Positions 20,101-32,399 of a stretch of DNA of 64,000 nt are shown piece by piece. Every line of letters begins with the position of its first letter. Position 1 is the first letter of the stretch. The stretch spans positions 20,624,857 through 20,688,856 of the forward strand of contig OX465102.1 of the NCBI GenBank assembly GCA_949987565.1, in the 5' to 3' direction. The DNA comes from Luidia sarsii. Lineage: Eukaryota > Echinodermata > Asteroidea > Paxillosida > Luidiidae. The translations under genes were made by a program, and so were the position numbers. The notes under the pieces are model-generated. The model made no database searches and was not told the DNA's origin. It saw only the letters and a list, made by a program, of their open reading frames with translations.

Positions 20101-20900
20101 CATTCGGTCTTCATAATTATGGGCCATTAGGCAGGTACTTTGAACTTGCAGGTGCTTTCAGTACTTTGGGAAGACCAGCACTTTCCTCATATACAACAAT
20201 GTATTCACTGCACTCGAAACCTTGATTTTACAAAGTGTAGCTCAATCCTAAGTCCACTATTGCCTTATAAATAAAAATGACTTATTAACCTATATATTTT
20301 GTATATTTTTACATGTAGTGTTTTATATAGGATAAAGTTGATATTAAATGGTATACAGCCTGGTTCTTCAAGTTAGAATTGTGTTAATTGAAAAGATATC
20401 GATCAATATGCTGTACATAAATTATGAATGACTTAATTGTTTATAGAGCAGCACGTAGTTCAACCTTTAACTTAAAGTGAGGCAGGTAATACTTTCTCTT
20501 CTTCTCAGCATTAAAAGCTTTGAAAAGAAATGTACCCTTCTATATTACAAGCTTGGATTTTGGAAGCACATTTTAACTACTTATACTGAAGATGTATTGC
20601 TCTGGTTTTATTTTATCTTAGTGGAATATTTTGCAGGCAATTTTAATCTCAATTATTCTGCCTTTTGCTATTTGAAAATCAACGGCATGCATACCTTCAT
20701 TGTGTATGCATTTCAGTTATCTATAGTCGGCGCAAAATACTCACCTGTTTATTTTTTAGTGAACTTTGTTTTGTTGTTTTCCTTTACACCAGCAAATGTG
20801 TGGTTCGTGTCACTGTTTTACAAATTGAAATAAATGAAAATGTAGATAAAACATCCCAGCTTGTACATGATTTCCTTTGATGCTTCACGTTCAAAGATTT
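17200..20900. other. Intergenic or long 3' UTR sequence of gene A
   Basis: AT-rich, with no splice-bounded coding segment, recognised domain or clear inverted-repeat element. Some of it could be an extended gene A 3' UTR. Open frames here are short and unlike known proteins. Confidence 0.5.
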
Positions 20901-21499
20901 AATAGAGAGGCTTGTTTGCTCTAGGCCTATTATTTCACATCTAATCTCATGGACAGAGATATACAGATGAATTATCGGTATCACTTATGTTGTTATAACC
21001 TCATAGACCGCCGTATAGGCTATCACACTGCCCGTCAAAAGACCGGCGAAGATACTTTCGAAAAATTACTTTCAAAGGGCTTTTTTTCAAAACGCGTCTT
21101 TTGTGCGTGGATAGATCGAAATGACGACGATAGGCCCCCTATATAGGCCTATAGGCCTATTTTGTCTTATGCCTGAAGGTGACTTTACTAGTCTCCTATC
21201 CTTTTTGTCAATAACAATAAAGACAACAAATGTAGGTCAGAAAAATGAAGACCCTGGGTCTCAATCCACGCAGGACCTTTCTCAAAAGTCTTTCATGTCA
21301 GTTACTTTTTGTCACAAAATGAGTCAGGAGGCCTAAGTCTAAGTTTGCATCATGTTTTCGTATCAGTAGGCTATTAGGTCTATTCAAGGTCAAATCAAAC
21401 CTAAGGAAGGGGGCCCGACGATCAATCCAAGCTGGACATTTCTAAAAGTCAAATTCCAAGTGAAGAGTAATTACACCGCCATTATGCAGATTTATAATT

Positions 21500-21780
21500 A
21501 GGCCGGACTTGAACCCGAGACCTCCTGGTTTTGCGTGCCAGCGCTCTTACCATCTGATCATTTCTCTTTAATGCCCCAAATTGGTACATGGGAACATCGA
21601 TATTATTGTTAAGTAACATGTCTATAACACCTAAAAAGCAATAAGAAGTACTTTCCAGAGGTGTTTCACGGAATGAAAGAATTTGAGCACTTGGCCCATG
21701 GCCTAATAGAGCAAGGCTTGCTTTGAGCTATTCAGCCCTTTGTCTTTGTCGGGGTGGCGGCGCCTGCCCGTATAAACCTG
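21500..21780 (-). mobile_element. SINE copy split by about 165 nt
   Basis: gacttgaacccgagacctcc, then gctcttaccatctga stops in the A box; the remainder gagctattcagccc resumes at about 21725 with the head cggggtggcggcgcc. The intervening sequence may be an insertion. Confidence 0.45.
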
Positions 21781-21979
21781 CGCGACCGTCGATTTCAACA
21801 TTCAACAAACCCATCATCTTGCGAGCGCAATCAATCGCAAGATACACACAAATCATAGTTGGCCCATTTCAACTTGCGATGAATTACATTCATCTCGACG
21901 CAAAACATCATGTTATATTATTCTGATATACAAAAATGTTGCAAACTGCTTACTGACTAAAATTACCAAAATGTAAATC

Positions 21980-22097
21980 TAAAATTTAGTGGGCCTGACG
22001 TTTCGATCCTAGCAGGACCTAGCAGGACCTTTCTCAAAGGCAGAGCCTTTGAGAAAGGTCCTGCTAGGATCGAAACGTCAGGCCCACTAAATTTTAG
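21980..22097. repeat. Perfect inverted pair of family A tails
   Basis: Two 53 nt arms around AGA are exact complements, except that the left arm carries a 10 nt duplication (tagcaggacc). Each arm is a full hammerhead-like family A core. Just upstream is ttgcaaactgcttactgact, the family tail. Confidence 0.7.
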
Positions 22098-22445
22098 GTT
22101 ATATTATTCTATGAACTTGCGATGGGTTATCGATTATAACCTAAGTCGAGTTACGATGCATCGTTGGCTAATTATAGGCCTATAATAGAAGCTAGGGGAT
22201 CACACAAAGTGGATGGAGCTTTCCAAAATAGGCCAATTTCAAAGTCAAACAAAAACAAAAAGGCCCCAATTAAGGGAATAACTGAAACTGAAATAACTTT
22301 TGACAATTTCGTAAAATGGAAAAGCTTTAATTGCCATTGAAATTTGAAAAGCTGCATGAGTGTCCTTAAAAAACACACCCATTGAATCACATTCGCGGTG
22401 ATGCAACTTGTCTATTTTATTTTTGATAAGTATATAATATATATA

Positions 22446-22704
22446 TGTGACCCGGCACAGCATAATAAGAAATAACCCCACTTTTGAGATGTTTAGGTTT
22501 TCTAATGATGCATGAAAGAGTATACCATTAGCTTTCAAATGATATCAAAATATAATATCCTCTAATACTCTAATACTCAAATTTCCGAAAATACAAAAAA
22601 AAAGAACATTTGTTTTTAATCGAATCGTGAAGATACTTAAACTTCAGGCGTTGTTCAAAAAATGTTTTGGTGGGATATTCCTCATGTCGTTGTGCCGGGT
22701 CACA
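22446..22704. mobile_element. MITE with TIR TGTGACCCGGCACAGC, short inverted copy
   Basis: Ends tgtgacccggcacagc and gttgtgccgggtcaca. Internal blocks (agtataccattagctttcaa and others) match the 8356-8817 element in reverse, with about 200 nt missing. Confidence 0.65.
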
Positions 22705-23499
22705 TGGGAAGCGGCAGGCCTATGTCGGAATTATACGACAGGCCTAGGATTTAGAACGCGGCCTATTAGTTACTATTACTATAGTATTAGCCTAGCTATG
22801 ACCCCTACTTATTCATCATTTCTAAACTACACTTAATTCTGCCAGTAGCTTCGTATTTTTTTCTCCGGAAAATAATCCCCCATTGGGGTTTTCAAAATCC
22901 CAGTCTAAATTTACATCCCATTAACCCCTTGATTAAATATCTCTTCAGTCAATTAGGCCTACAATATTGACTTTTCACCGGTGCGTCAATGCAATATCAA
23001 GGTGCATTATTTATCATGCATTAGAATAATGACCACATACAGGACTTAAAAAAAAACCATTTCCGATGGCTTGCATTGAAAAACCAAACGCCAAAACAAA
23101 GAATTAATGGTTCTTCTTCTTCTGTCTGGCGTATGAGGCAAGTATATAGCTGCTGTGTTTTTTTTCGTTCGAATTGGCGTGGGCTCAATATCACTATCAG
23201 AAGAGTGAGACCAGTTACCCGGGCCCACCAACCAAGGAGGTACCTCCTTGCATCAACTCGGAGGAGGTCAGTCGACAACATGGGCACCAAATCAATGGTC
23301 ACTCCACGCATTCTGCATAAAATTATTATTCGAACGGGGACCGCAAAACAAACATCTACTTTGCATCACTGACGTTCCTTCTCAGTTTAGTAGGGCCTAC
23401 CATGGAGGAAGGAAATTCCTCCATGGGCCTACTGAGCACTTTACCTCCCTCCATCCATGCTTCTACTGCGAATGAAAAAAAACAGCTCTCTCGCTGTTC

Positions 23500-24300
23500 C
23501 TCCACAGAACACATACGGCGCCTAGTTCTTGGCACTTTGCCAAGTGACTGAGGCGGGCGACGTACCACAACCCCAACCGGCGCGGAACGTGGACATGAAT
23601 GATAGTAAACTTGCTTCCAAGTCCTTTTATTTTTCCTGCTTTCCATACAGCTAGCTATTGGCGTGCACGGGTCGCGCGCATTTTCTTTCCTGAGGATTGG
23701 ACACATCTATACAATTAAAATATGAATGGCTGGAGAGTGGAGGGTGGCGCACGCGTAGTGTGTCGTGTTTACGTTGCAACGTGGCGCGTACGCTATGAAA
23801 TGTGTGCACGATCCACCTGCCGGTACTATCTCTATGGGGCTAAGATGAATATAAACATCGAACACGAGGCCCGACCGCAAATCGTTTGCGTCTGCTCCAG
23901 ACAAAAAAAGGGTTGTTAGGGACGGAGAAAGTCATTCATTCTGTGCCAGACAGTGTACGCACAAGCAGCAAGCGGACGGAATCGGGCTATTATTAGAGGT
24001 CTACTTGGCAAATTTTGCAGAGGATCGACGCTTGGTCAATGTTTTGATCGGTTGTTCGGGCCGTGCCCATCCGAATCCAAGGACGTGTCGCAAGACACAC
24101 ACAGTGACAGGTCAGTATACTTTTCCATTGCTCAGCCTCTGGCCGGTGCATGGCCGGCTATTACACTTTACAGGTGTAGTTGTTCCGCTCGGCTCGACGA
24201 CGCGCAGCGGTATTTATCATAACTCGACACTTAATGCCAATTTCCGTCTGAAAGTGAAGGTCAGGGTGAGAAGAAATTCTCCACGGTCGATCTGGGGCCC
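23500..24300. promoter_or_regulatory. CpG-richer block, possible promoter or 5' exon of gene B
   Basis: CG dinucleotides are denser here than in flanking sequence (gtcgcgcgc, ggcgcacgcg, cgacgacgcgcagcgg), and a good donor CAG-gtcagt lies at 24108-24116. Gene B needs an upstream exon. No TATA box or initiator was confirmed; it could equally be repeat sequence. Confidence 0.2.
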
Positions 24301-24599
24301 ACCGGCACCAGTATTATGATCTTCTCAATTTATCATCCATGCAATTTATCATGCACTTGTCCAGGCATGGTCCGAGCATGGACGGAGCTAGAAGTAGTAT
24401 ATTAATAATACAACTTACAAGTAGATGACACCTTATAAACTGTTCGTTTACCATTTTGAGAACTGATCGTCTCGGCCCCAGGCCCCAGGTGTTCCCGCGA
24501 TATAGTTCCAGAAACAAGCTTAAGTGTGCAGAGCTGGTCGAAGACGAATTTGAAGACATAATTTATTGATATTGATGAGTGGTTTCCCTGCAGCTTCGA

Positions 24600-27500
24600 T
24601 CGCTGCTACTAGTAAAGTATTAGTTATTACTGCTACTGCTAGCTATAGGACACAGACTTTTACCCATTCATTGATGATTGATTGAATAAACAAGAACGAT
24701 CATACTACTACTGTAGTAGTAACTAGTACTATACTATAGTGGTAGTAGGCCTACTAACCGCACTAGACTGTTTGGTGTATGTGTGTACAGGTACATGTAC
24801 TGTAGGCCTATAATTACTAAATTAGCCTATATATACGCAGGCCTACGCTGAAATGTTTTGAAACTAACTTACTTCATGACTGAAGTGTCAAATTTCACAA
24901 CTTTCTACCTTTGAGAAAGGTCTAATCCGAGTAACTTGGACCTTAGTTACAATTTATTGTCCTTTTTTAATTTGGAGGGGTCGAGTGATCCATCCAAATT
25001 AAATACAGGGCAATTTGTGTAAGGTCCAAGTAATTAACTAAGTATAAATTTATAACTACATGTATTGGTTTTTATTAGGGGGGGGGGGTCACACCCCCCC
25101 CTTGATCAACACAGTATATAACTTATAAGGATTAAAAGGTTTTGCCCCATGTTTAGGAAATGCACATTGATTGAATTACAGTAGGCCTACATAGCACACA
25201 CAACTAAACTGCTGGCTGACTAGAATAAACTTAAATATACAAGTGTGATTTTCTAATATTTTTATTCTAGAAGTGGAAAATTGCATTTTAAAGCTTATTG
25301 ATGAAGGTTTACTCTTCATCTTAAATATTAATGAAATCACTGACCACACAAGTTAAAAATTGTGCTTCAAGTAGGGCAAAGCCTTATTGAATGTGAACAT
25401 AAATTGTTCTTGCTTTTGCCTCAGAAATATTTCGTTTATGTATGTATATCCATCAAGTAGCTTTTCAGCCTTGAAATGAAACCTTTTGCTGGATGTTCCA
25501 ACTCAACTACAGCACTTTCTTCAGCCTTGTTGGTTCAGCAGGTACGACTTGTATTTTTTATTACTTTAATGTACATCAGATGAAAAATAAGACCAAACAA
25601 ATTAAAAACATAATCCTGGAAAGATTTATAAGGTTTTTGACCATCTGTGTACAGCCTAATGTGAAATCCTAGTAATTAATACTACCGGTAGTAGTAAACT
25701 AGTAGTAGTAGGCCTACTGTAAATAATTTGTTGAATTACTTTCTGATACTGTATGTCATAGTACTACACAGTGTAGCTTTTGGTGTCTGCATACACGTAC
25801 ATGATGTGCAGTTGTGTACGTTCAACAAGCTTAATTTTTGCACATTTAATTTAAAAGTTGAATGTTTCCATTCGAATACGTATTTGTACTATTATATGTA
25901 CCGTACATGCACTTGTACAATGTACGTGCCAGTTGAGCTGAACTGCTATTTTATACAAGGTTAAGTTTCTAGAGAAGTGTCATCAAAATGTCGTTGTTGT
26001 GTTCAAGAAAATGGTCCAGATATTTTGATAGGCCTACTTAGGCTTGCTGACGTTGAGTTTGAGATTAAGGGTCCTGTCAACTTGTCAAGACTAAGACCTG
26101 TACAAATTGTACAGGGTACATGTACCTTACATGTACATGTACGGTACATGTATATCATGTCTATGTTTCACGCACTCTTCCAAGTACCCCACTCAGCTTC
26201 CAACGCAAACTACAACTGAAGGAAAAAATCTTAAAAAAAAAAATTGTTTGATGTTTTGGTTGAGGCAGAATCTCTTAGAGAAACATGTTTGTCATTGAGA
26301 ATAGTCCTTAGATCAAACCATACATAGTAGTATATATACATGTGTAGCCTGTTGGCCATAAAATGCTTTTCAGATCTGCTTCAAATGATTGTTAAGTGCC
26401 ACTCGTGCTGGTAGTACACTAAGGGCATTTGCACTAGTTTACTGACAAGAAAGCCAGTAAAGACTGGCTTGTATCATTGTTTGAGTTTGAGGGGGAACAC
26501 GAGAGACGTAGGAGCAAAAGATGCCACCGTCACACCAGACAGATAGGAAGCAGGGAAGGAAGTTTTGTTATCATCAGTGAAGATTACATTTAGATATCAC
26601 TGAAATGCACCAGACGTTAGCCATCCACAATGCTTCTCGCAATTTCTCTGCTTTTGCAAGGGATACATGCTGTGAAAGAATGGAAAAATAGTAATATAAT
26701 TCCAGGGGCAAATTTCATAGTGCTTCTCAAGTTGGAAAATATGTTCAGTGTGAAAAGCCCTCCTTGGCCGGACAGTGTGATCGGTCAAGTTCTCAGGTGA
26801 AGGTCATTACTGTTGGCTGTAAGGTTTTGCTAAAGCGTGTACAACTGTACATGTACAGTACTTTGTTCATAACTTCACATGACACTCATTTTTGGAGCAT
26901 CAAGAACTTTATTTACAGTGTCTTTTAATGTTTTCGATATTTTTTACTGCTTTTTCAAAAGTAAAAAATAATCTAGGGGGCCCCAAAAAGGAAGCGGGCA
27001 GGGATGAGAAACATGTTTTGGGGTGTTTTTTTTGTTAACTTTGAAATTGGCCATAGGCCATACGAAATGACCACATTCGATCCAGATAAGGCCTACCGGT
27101 ATTTGAAATGTCATTGATCTTTCTTGGCTGACCTCCAGTCCACCCATATCTGAGGCACCATTTTAATTTAGAGCAATGGCAGGAACTGTCTTTCCTGGAG
27201 CTCGGAATGCAGTTTTTAAGAGTTACGTAAGCTAGCATGAGGAAATGCACTATGTGTTATGCAATACATGCAGGCCCTTTCCCCCACATGTACATGTACA
27301 GCACAGTATTTACCTGTACATGCAGTAAATGTATACTGTCCAGCTGTACCGGGTATGTTGACCAACATGTACCTGACTGTTCAGTTCTGGTACTTGTATT
27401 GTAGGTCCTAAATATTTTGAATCCATGGGTATTACTGGATTTACTGCACATGTAGAACTTTGTAGGGCCTACGGTACATGTACTGTACATGTATATATAT

Positions 27501-28100
27501 GCACTGTATGAGTAGTTGTGTACATGCTATTGTACAGTACATTATATTCAATATTGTATCTCTATTTTTTGTAATTAAATACAAAAATATTGCAGACTGA
27601 TTGTTTACAAGAAGAACCCGATGTAATGTACATGTAGACAAGTCTTTGATGTACACACTAGACAAGGTCAGTGGTTGATGTGGTGTTTCTCAGAGGTGGA
27701 GAACTGAACAAAAGAAAGAGACTTTCCACAAAGAAAATGATTGCAGCGTTTGATTTGGCTCAAGGCTGGTCCGAGTCTTGTACAGTTGTAGACCCTGGGG
27801 TTATTGTATTGCAGTCTGAGCAGAACCCTGTTGCATGTGGCATTCTCATTGCAATCCTGCATGGGGTGCAAAAAAAATCAGATCTGCAGAGTGAGCAGTT
27901 TTCCCCCTGTGGACAGCCACAACATTCTCTTTCTTTGAGATTCACTTGGGCATATATGTATTTTTTTTTTTTTAAAGCTGCAGACTTGTCCTGTGGGAGA
28001 AAACAACTTTGCGGTTCACTTGACCTCAGTGGTCTGACCTCTCGTCTTTGGAATTATTGAGGGAATGGGAAAGATGGATGAGAATTCATGAACCGAATCA
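24600..28100. other. Intergenic, simple-repeat rich
   Basis: Contains tagtagtag and taggcctac words, a G10-tcaca-C8 hairpin (about 25079-25101) and many tgtacatgtac palindromes (26100-26160, 27280-27500). No gene recognised. Confidence 0.5.
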
Positions 28101-28175
28101 AACTTGTCGATCTCTCATAAAGTCTGCTAAGTTGTTAGATTTACCGGTATGTAGGCCTACTGTATGAAATGCACA

Positions 28176-28240
28176 ATAATGCCTTTGAGGAAAGTCCTGC
28201 TAGTATCAAAACATCAGGCCCTCTAACTTTTGAGAATAAT
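28176..28240 (+). repeat. Family A tail core
   Basis: tgcctttgaggaaagtcctg and gtatcaaaacatcaggccct match the family A core with a few changes. Confidence 0.5.
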
Positions 28241-28299
28241 GATGACTGACTATTCTGTAATTTACTAATAATTGTGCATGTATACACATTTAATAAATG

Positions 28300-30600
28300 A
28301 GGTCTAACAGGTTCACCGATTTGTATATCTCTGGTCAGTGGGACATTAAACGCCCAAATCTTCATCAACCTCCGTGAGAGTGAGAGAGTCCTTAATTTTT
28401 AAACAGGGGTATAGTCTCCACCCCCAACTTTTGATTTCTACTGCGGTGACAAAAAAGTGAGAATTATACATGTGAATTTACGGTATTTGATTCTGTAAGC
28501 AAGGTTTCGGGAGCTAGCATGGAATTTCTGAGTAACACTATCAGTGGATTTTGCCTAAGTTTGCAACAGCAGAGAAAAATGGTGATCAATCGTTGAATTT
28601 GACGACCAAATTTCAATGCTAACCGTGAATTATATATGTGGAAGACGATTAACCCCTATATTATTTGTGTTTAACTGGGATGCCGTTTCTTCTCTTAGAA
28701 CACTCTTGAGCCTTGAAAAGTTCGACCTCCTTTGTTGCCATTCATGAGTTTCCAACAATGCCGCATGGCAATTGTACATCTGTAGCAGACTACAACCAGA
28801 AATTTCTTTAGCATTCCTGGCAGGAACCCATAAATAAAGTATTACACATGCGCATGGTACATTTTTCGCTTACTGAAGCAAAAATTAATAATTGGCAACA
28901 TGAAAAATCTTAACATGAACTGAAGTGAAGGATATTTTTTTTGTTCGTCCTAAAGCATTGAGCCACGAAATTGCGCCCTGTGTGTCTGGGATTTGTCTAC
29001 ATCACAGACTGTGACTGTCTGACAGTGTGACAGCTACAGAGGAAATAATAAATTCTGTCAGCACTTGAAGTTGAAGAAAGCTAGGAGATTGCATTGCATT
29101 CTTTGCAATGGGGGCCTTGATTTGGCAGTTTGCTGTTAATTTGTTTCCAACTGGTTGTTCAGTAGTTGGCCAATGGCTGTCTCCAGCTGTGTAGGCATTG
29201 GGACAGGGTTTGTCAATTGACCTTGCTACCTAAAGCGCCACTTGTTAAACTATTGTTGCAGCTGCAGCTCCTTTTGATGCCTTGAACTTGAGAATTGTGG
29301 CTGGAGGAGTTCATCTGTATTTGGAGCAAATTTTATAGCGGAACAGTATTGCATCAGTCTGCCATTGGCTGTGTAACTGATCATTATCTTGGAAAAAAGG
29401 TTGCTGAGTTGAATCAGAGTTGCACTGCAGCGGTACTATACTTGCATCTGAATTGATGTTTTTTGTTATTTTTCAGTAATGCAATGAAATACTCCTCCAG
29501 GTTCCAGAATACTTTAAAGTGCAGTAAAGGCCTAGTATTGATACAAATACTGTAGTTAACAACAAATCAATGGGTTATCAACTTATCAAATGTACATTTA
29601 ACCTGCTTGCTGAAAAACTAAATAAAAACTGAATAACTATTGACAATGTAGAGTTAATGAAATATGGTAAAACAAAATATCCCTCCAGAATGCTTTACAG
29701 TACAGTATAGTATTGATACAAATACTGTTAACGATAAATCAACGGGTATGTTATCGTACAGTGTACGTATGTAACCTGCTTGCTGAAAAACCTAAATAAA
29801 AAAATTGCCTTTGAGAAAGGTCCTGCTAGTGCTAGGATCGAAACATCAGGCCCTCTACTTTTTGAGATCTGAATAAAAACTGAATACAAATGGCAATGGA
29901 GACTGTAAAGTTGATGAAATGAAATCTATACTGTGCATATGTAAAAGTAAATTGTGCAAAATATTTACATCTTCTGAGTATGAGACCGCTGCTGCTGTCT
30001 CTGGTTGTTGTCATTCGCGGATCAGTTACAGCAGCTCACCAGGGCTAGGTCAACAACTTGACAATGTGCCCCAATCTTTGCATTAAAACGTTGTTGCACT
30101 CCCTGTGAAAGGACGACTGTGGACTATGAGAACTGCACAAAGACAACACAAACAAAATATATAAAACGTACGTTCAGTAAGTATATATGTGTGTGTACCA
30201 GTCAGCTTTTGAATGAATTCAGTGTATCATCACCCTCACTGTCCCTCGGTCTAGCTCAGACTACTCAATTGCTAAGTGAAGATTTATTTTACCAAAGCGA
30301 GCTGCTAACCACCAGGCCCTCATTTAAAAAACAAAATTAGATGAACAGTGTTTACATGTGTTAAGTGTTAACAGTGTTTACATGTGTACATTCACCTTTT
30401 TAGTTATCTCATGTGTTTCATTTTTGGCGCATTCAAATGAAACAATTGCCATGGCAATTAAAGAAAGGATTTATCAAATCGACATCTACTAAGAAATCCG
30501 CTGGATGCAAAGTATGCCTACTGCCTTTTGGAAATAAATACCTCACACCTTTACTTGTACATATATGTACTGTCAAGTACTGTGGGTTACTTTCAAGACA
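28300..30600. other. Intergenic, no gene seen
   Basis: Two similar stretches (about 29495-29625 and 29670-29800: tttaaagtgcagtaaaggcc / tttacagtacagtatag, then caaatactg and acctgcttgctgaaaaac) form a diverged direct repeat with period about 170. A family A core follows at 29808-29865. Confidence 0.45.
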
Positions 30601-30608
30601 TCAGTCTT

Positions 30609-31375
30609 AAGCCGTGTTCGCATTGGACTTTTTCTTCACCGGCCACGCGGTAACTTACCGCGACATTCCTTAAGGTGTTTGTACCGATTTATCTTCCGCG
30701 GCGGAATGAGAAATTCACTGTGTGAGGCTGGCAGAATGTCGCCTATTGCGGGCGCTGTGTATAATGACCTTTGACCAAAGCAGGATATGACGCGTCCACC
30801 TACGCACGGTTTGCAAGCTATGCTAGTCAGACACCTAGCTGTCATCACCGAATCGTCATTGCGTACATTATTCGTTTGACAAGATCGTCCCGAAATGGCC
30901 AGCAGTTCCCCATCGCATGTGCAAACAACAAATATAAGGAAGGCAACCCCAATTCTGCCATGTTTCTCGCAGTTGCGCATTTAAACAACAATACAGTGTC
31001 AACCAACACACACGGGTTCCCGTCATGTAATGTTGTTGAATGTCTGGTCGCTATATATGCACTGCTGTAATAATAATAGGAGACGGGCAACCAGACTTCC
31101 CCATTCGCGCGCATTGATCACTGGAGCTGTGTGGTTGTGACGAAGTACCGGATGTGTCACAGAAATTACGCGTGGTCGCGGTAGTTTTACAGGGCGGAAC
31201 TGTTCGCATTGGACTTTTTTTTGGCCCTGTCAAGTTACCGTGGCTGAGCGGAAAGTTTCCGCGACGTCTCTCGCCCTGTTAGTTTTACATCACGCTCGCG
31301 GTAACTTGACAGGGAGGGTAGTTTTCCGCGTGTCCGCATTGGATTTATTTTTGTCATTCTTCCGCTCTGCCGCGG
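30609..31375. mobile_element. CG-rich inverted-repeat element(s), ccgcggtaac family
   Basis: aagccgtgttcgcattggac starts at 30609 and similar ends recur (about 31200 tgttcgcattggactttt; about 31334 tgtccgcattggattt). The interior has cgcggtaacttaccgcg and ggtaacttgacaggg pairs. A diverged end occurs at 50982 (agccatgttcccaatggact). Confidence 0.45.
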
Positions 31376-32289
31376 TACAATGTAGTTTGACAAGTCCATG
31401 ACAAGTACATGAGAAGTAGATCAGATTGGGTTGTGGCGTATGAACACTACAATGTTCTATCGCATTTATCGGAATAATATAGTATTTAGAGTATTTAAAC
31501 ATGCTCTTTTCATTATTGCATTGTGTTTTTTCCACATTCAGTGGGATTTGTGCACCAGCAGGTGATCCTGATAGGCAGCATTTGCAGTGCTGACAGTACT
31601 CCACGGGCTGTGTATTGACTATTCAGCGATCAACAAAAGTTCTCCAAATTTAATTTAGTAGTTGTACTGCTGGGTATTTTGCTGTGCTGTGCACTGGGCA
31701 GGGAACTTAAGGGAAGCATGAAGTGAATAATTAGCATTCGTATGCATCTGCTCAGATCTGTATACTCAGATTAAATTATTGTCATCCCATGGATGCATCC
31801 TCTATAACTAAGTACACATACGTGCATGTACACGTGTGGAGTGTACTAATGGCTCGTGCCCATGTGTGCGCACTTTACTTTGTTTGATATTGCATACGTG
31901 TGTGTACCGGTATCATATTGATAGTATACCTTTTTATATGGACAATAGTATCTAGTGTAAACTTCCCTTTTCTTTTATTAATCTTTTCGGTACACATTTT
32001 GGCAGTGTGACCTTCCCTAGGCTAATTGAACCATTGCTATGTCCTAATCACATCTGTAAATTTTTCTTTTAAATGGTTGGATTTATTGGTGCAGTACGTA
32101 TTACCATGTATTTATTGTACACTGTACATCTAATACGTACGCCTGCATACATGTACATGTACAATTGTACAAGAACTACTGTACTTGTACCAAACCGCAT
32201 GGTCGCCACTACGACGTGCGCAAACCGGCATACGGGAACCGGTGAAGCGGATATAAACGGACGCTGCAGTGCGCATACCGTACTTCAGT

Positions 32290-32355
32290 TGGCTGATGAA
32301 GGTTAGCAGTTAGAGCAACCGAAACATCGCTACCAGCAAGGCAGCAACGATGCAT
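32290..32355 (+). ncRNA. Hammerhead-like motif, third type
   Basis: CTGATGA (32293-32299), then ggtt...aacc able to pair (32301-32320), then GAAAC (32321-32325). catcg (32325) and cgatg (32348) could pair as stem III. I see no convincing stem I, so activity is unlikely. Possibly a Penelope-type tail. Confidence 0.3.
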
Positions 32356-32399
32356 CGCGTGACTTTGATCACCTTTCTCCATACCTATTCCACCGCGAT

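Noticed and set aside
21980..22097. CRISPR-like or bacterial terminator palindrome
   Set aside because: The context is animal introns and repeats; the palindrome is two inverted retroelement tails.
27671..28060. A 129-codon frame
   Set aside because: It includes a poly-T tract read as a run of Phe and resembles no family I know.
32290..32355. An active hammerhead ribozyme
   Set aside because: The CTGATGA and GAAAC core is good, but stem I is not apparent and stem III is interrupted; listed only as a low-confidence motif.
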